The translations under genes and the position numbers were made by a program. A DNA stretch of 5,079 nucleotides from J088 sp003695505 [NCBI: Candidatus Dadabacteria bacterium]. Lineage in GTDB: Bacteria > J088. Location of the stretch: assembly GCA_003695505.1 (NCBI GenBank), contig RFIY01000029.1, positions 1 to 5,079 of the forward strand. The letters run 5' to 3'. Under the pieces are notes generated by a model. It saw only the letters and a program-made list of their open reading frames with translations, was not told the DNA's origin and did no database searches. Of the stretch, positions 5,075-5,079 are shown piece after piece. How positions within the stretch are numbered: position 1 is the stretch's first letter; every line of letters begins with the position of its first letter.

Positions 5075-5079
5075 GGCGA

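Overview
This is a GC-rich bacterial window, most likely from a gammaproteobacterium. The clues are a proton-translocating transhydrogenase beta subunit (pntB), a zinc-ribbon thioredoxin 2 (trxC), and REP-type palindromes beginning with GTAG. Taxonomy below class is not supportable from this sequence. The window ends inside a structured repeat-like region, so a contig edge is possible.

Layout: bases 1-121 are the 3' end of pntB on the + strand, followed by a strong hairpin terminator (146-180) shared with the convergent trxC gene (229-672, - strand). trxC has a clear GGAGG ribosome binding site and a plausible promoter with a perfect TTGACA -35 box. Bases 724-1794 contain no credible gene. 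They hold an interspersed repeat family: two similar 272-274 bp units (about 1123-1396 and 1498-1771), each bounded by a perfect 13-bp inverted repeat and carrying an identical 32-nt REP palindrome inside, plus a right-end fragment at 788-883. Next, on the - strand, is a 684-residue exported beta-propeller protein (1795-3849). It is divergent, with a 50-bp gap, from a 268-residue NYN/LabA-like nuclease with a C-terminal LOTUS (OST-HTH) domain (3900-4706, + strand).

The most unusual part is the right end. A canonical tRNA-Gly 5' portion (4761-4785) stops after the D arm. About 254 bp later a CCC anticodon loop (5041-5047) and a T-arm-like stem resume. The intervening segment (4786-5039) has near-perfect inverted ends, TTGGGCCCGCATCATTC against TTGGCCCGCATCGTTC, and at least five consecutive hairpins. 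It looks either like a small non-autonomous mobile element that broke tRNA-Gly(CCC) or like a structured, intron-like RNA. The T loop is also aberrant, so the tRNA is probably non-functional unless processing rescues it.

The genes do not form one pathway. pntB (NADPH supply) and trxC (thiol redox, fed by NADPH through thioredoxin reductase) are functionally compatible neighbours but are convergent, not an operon. The beta-propeller and NYN genes share only a divergent intergenic region.
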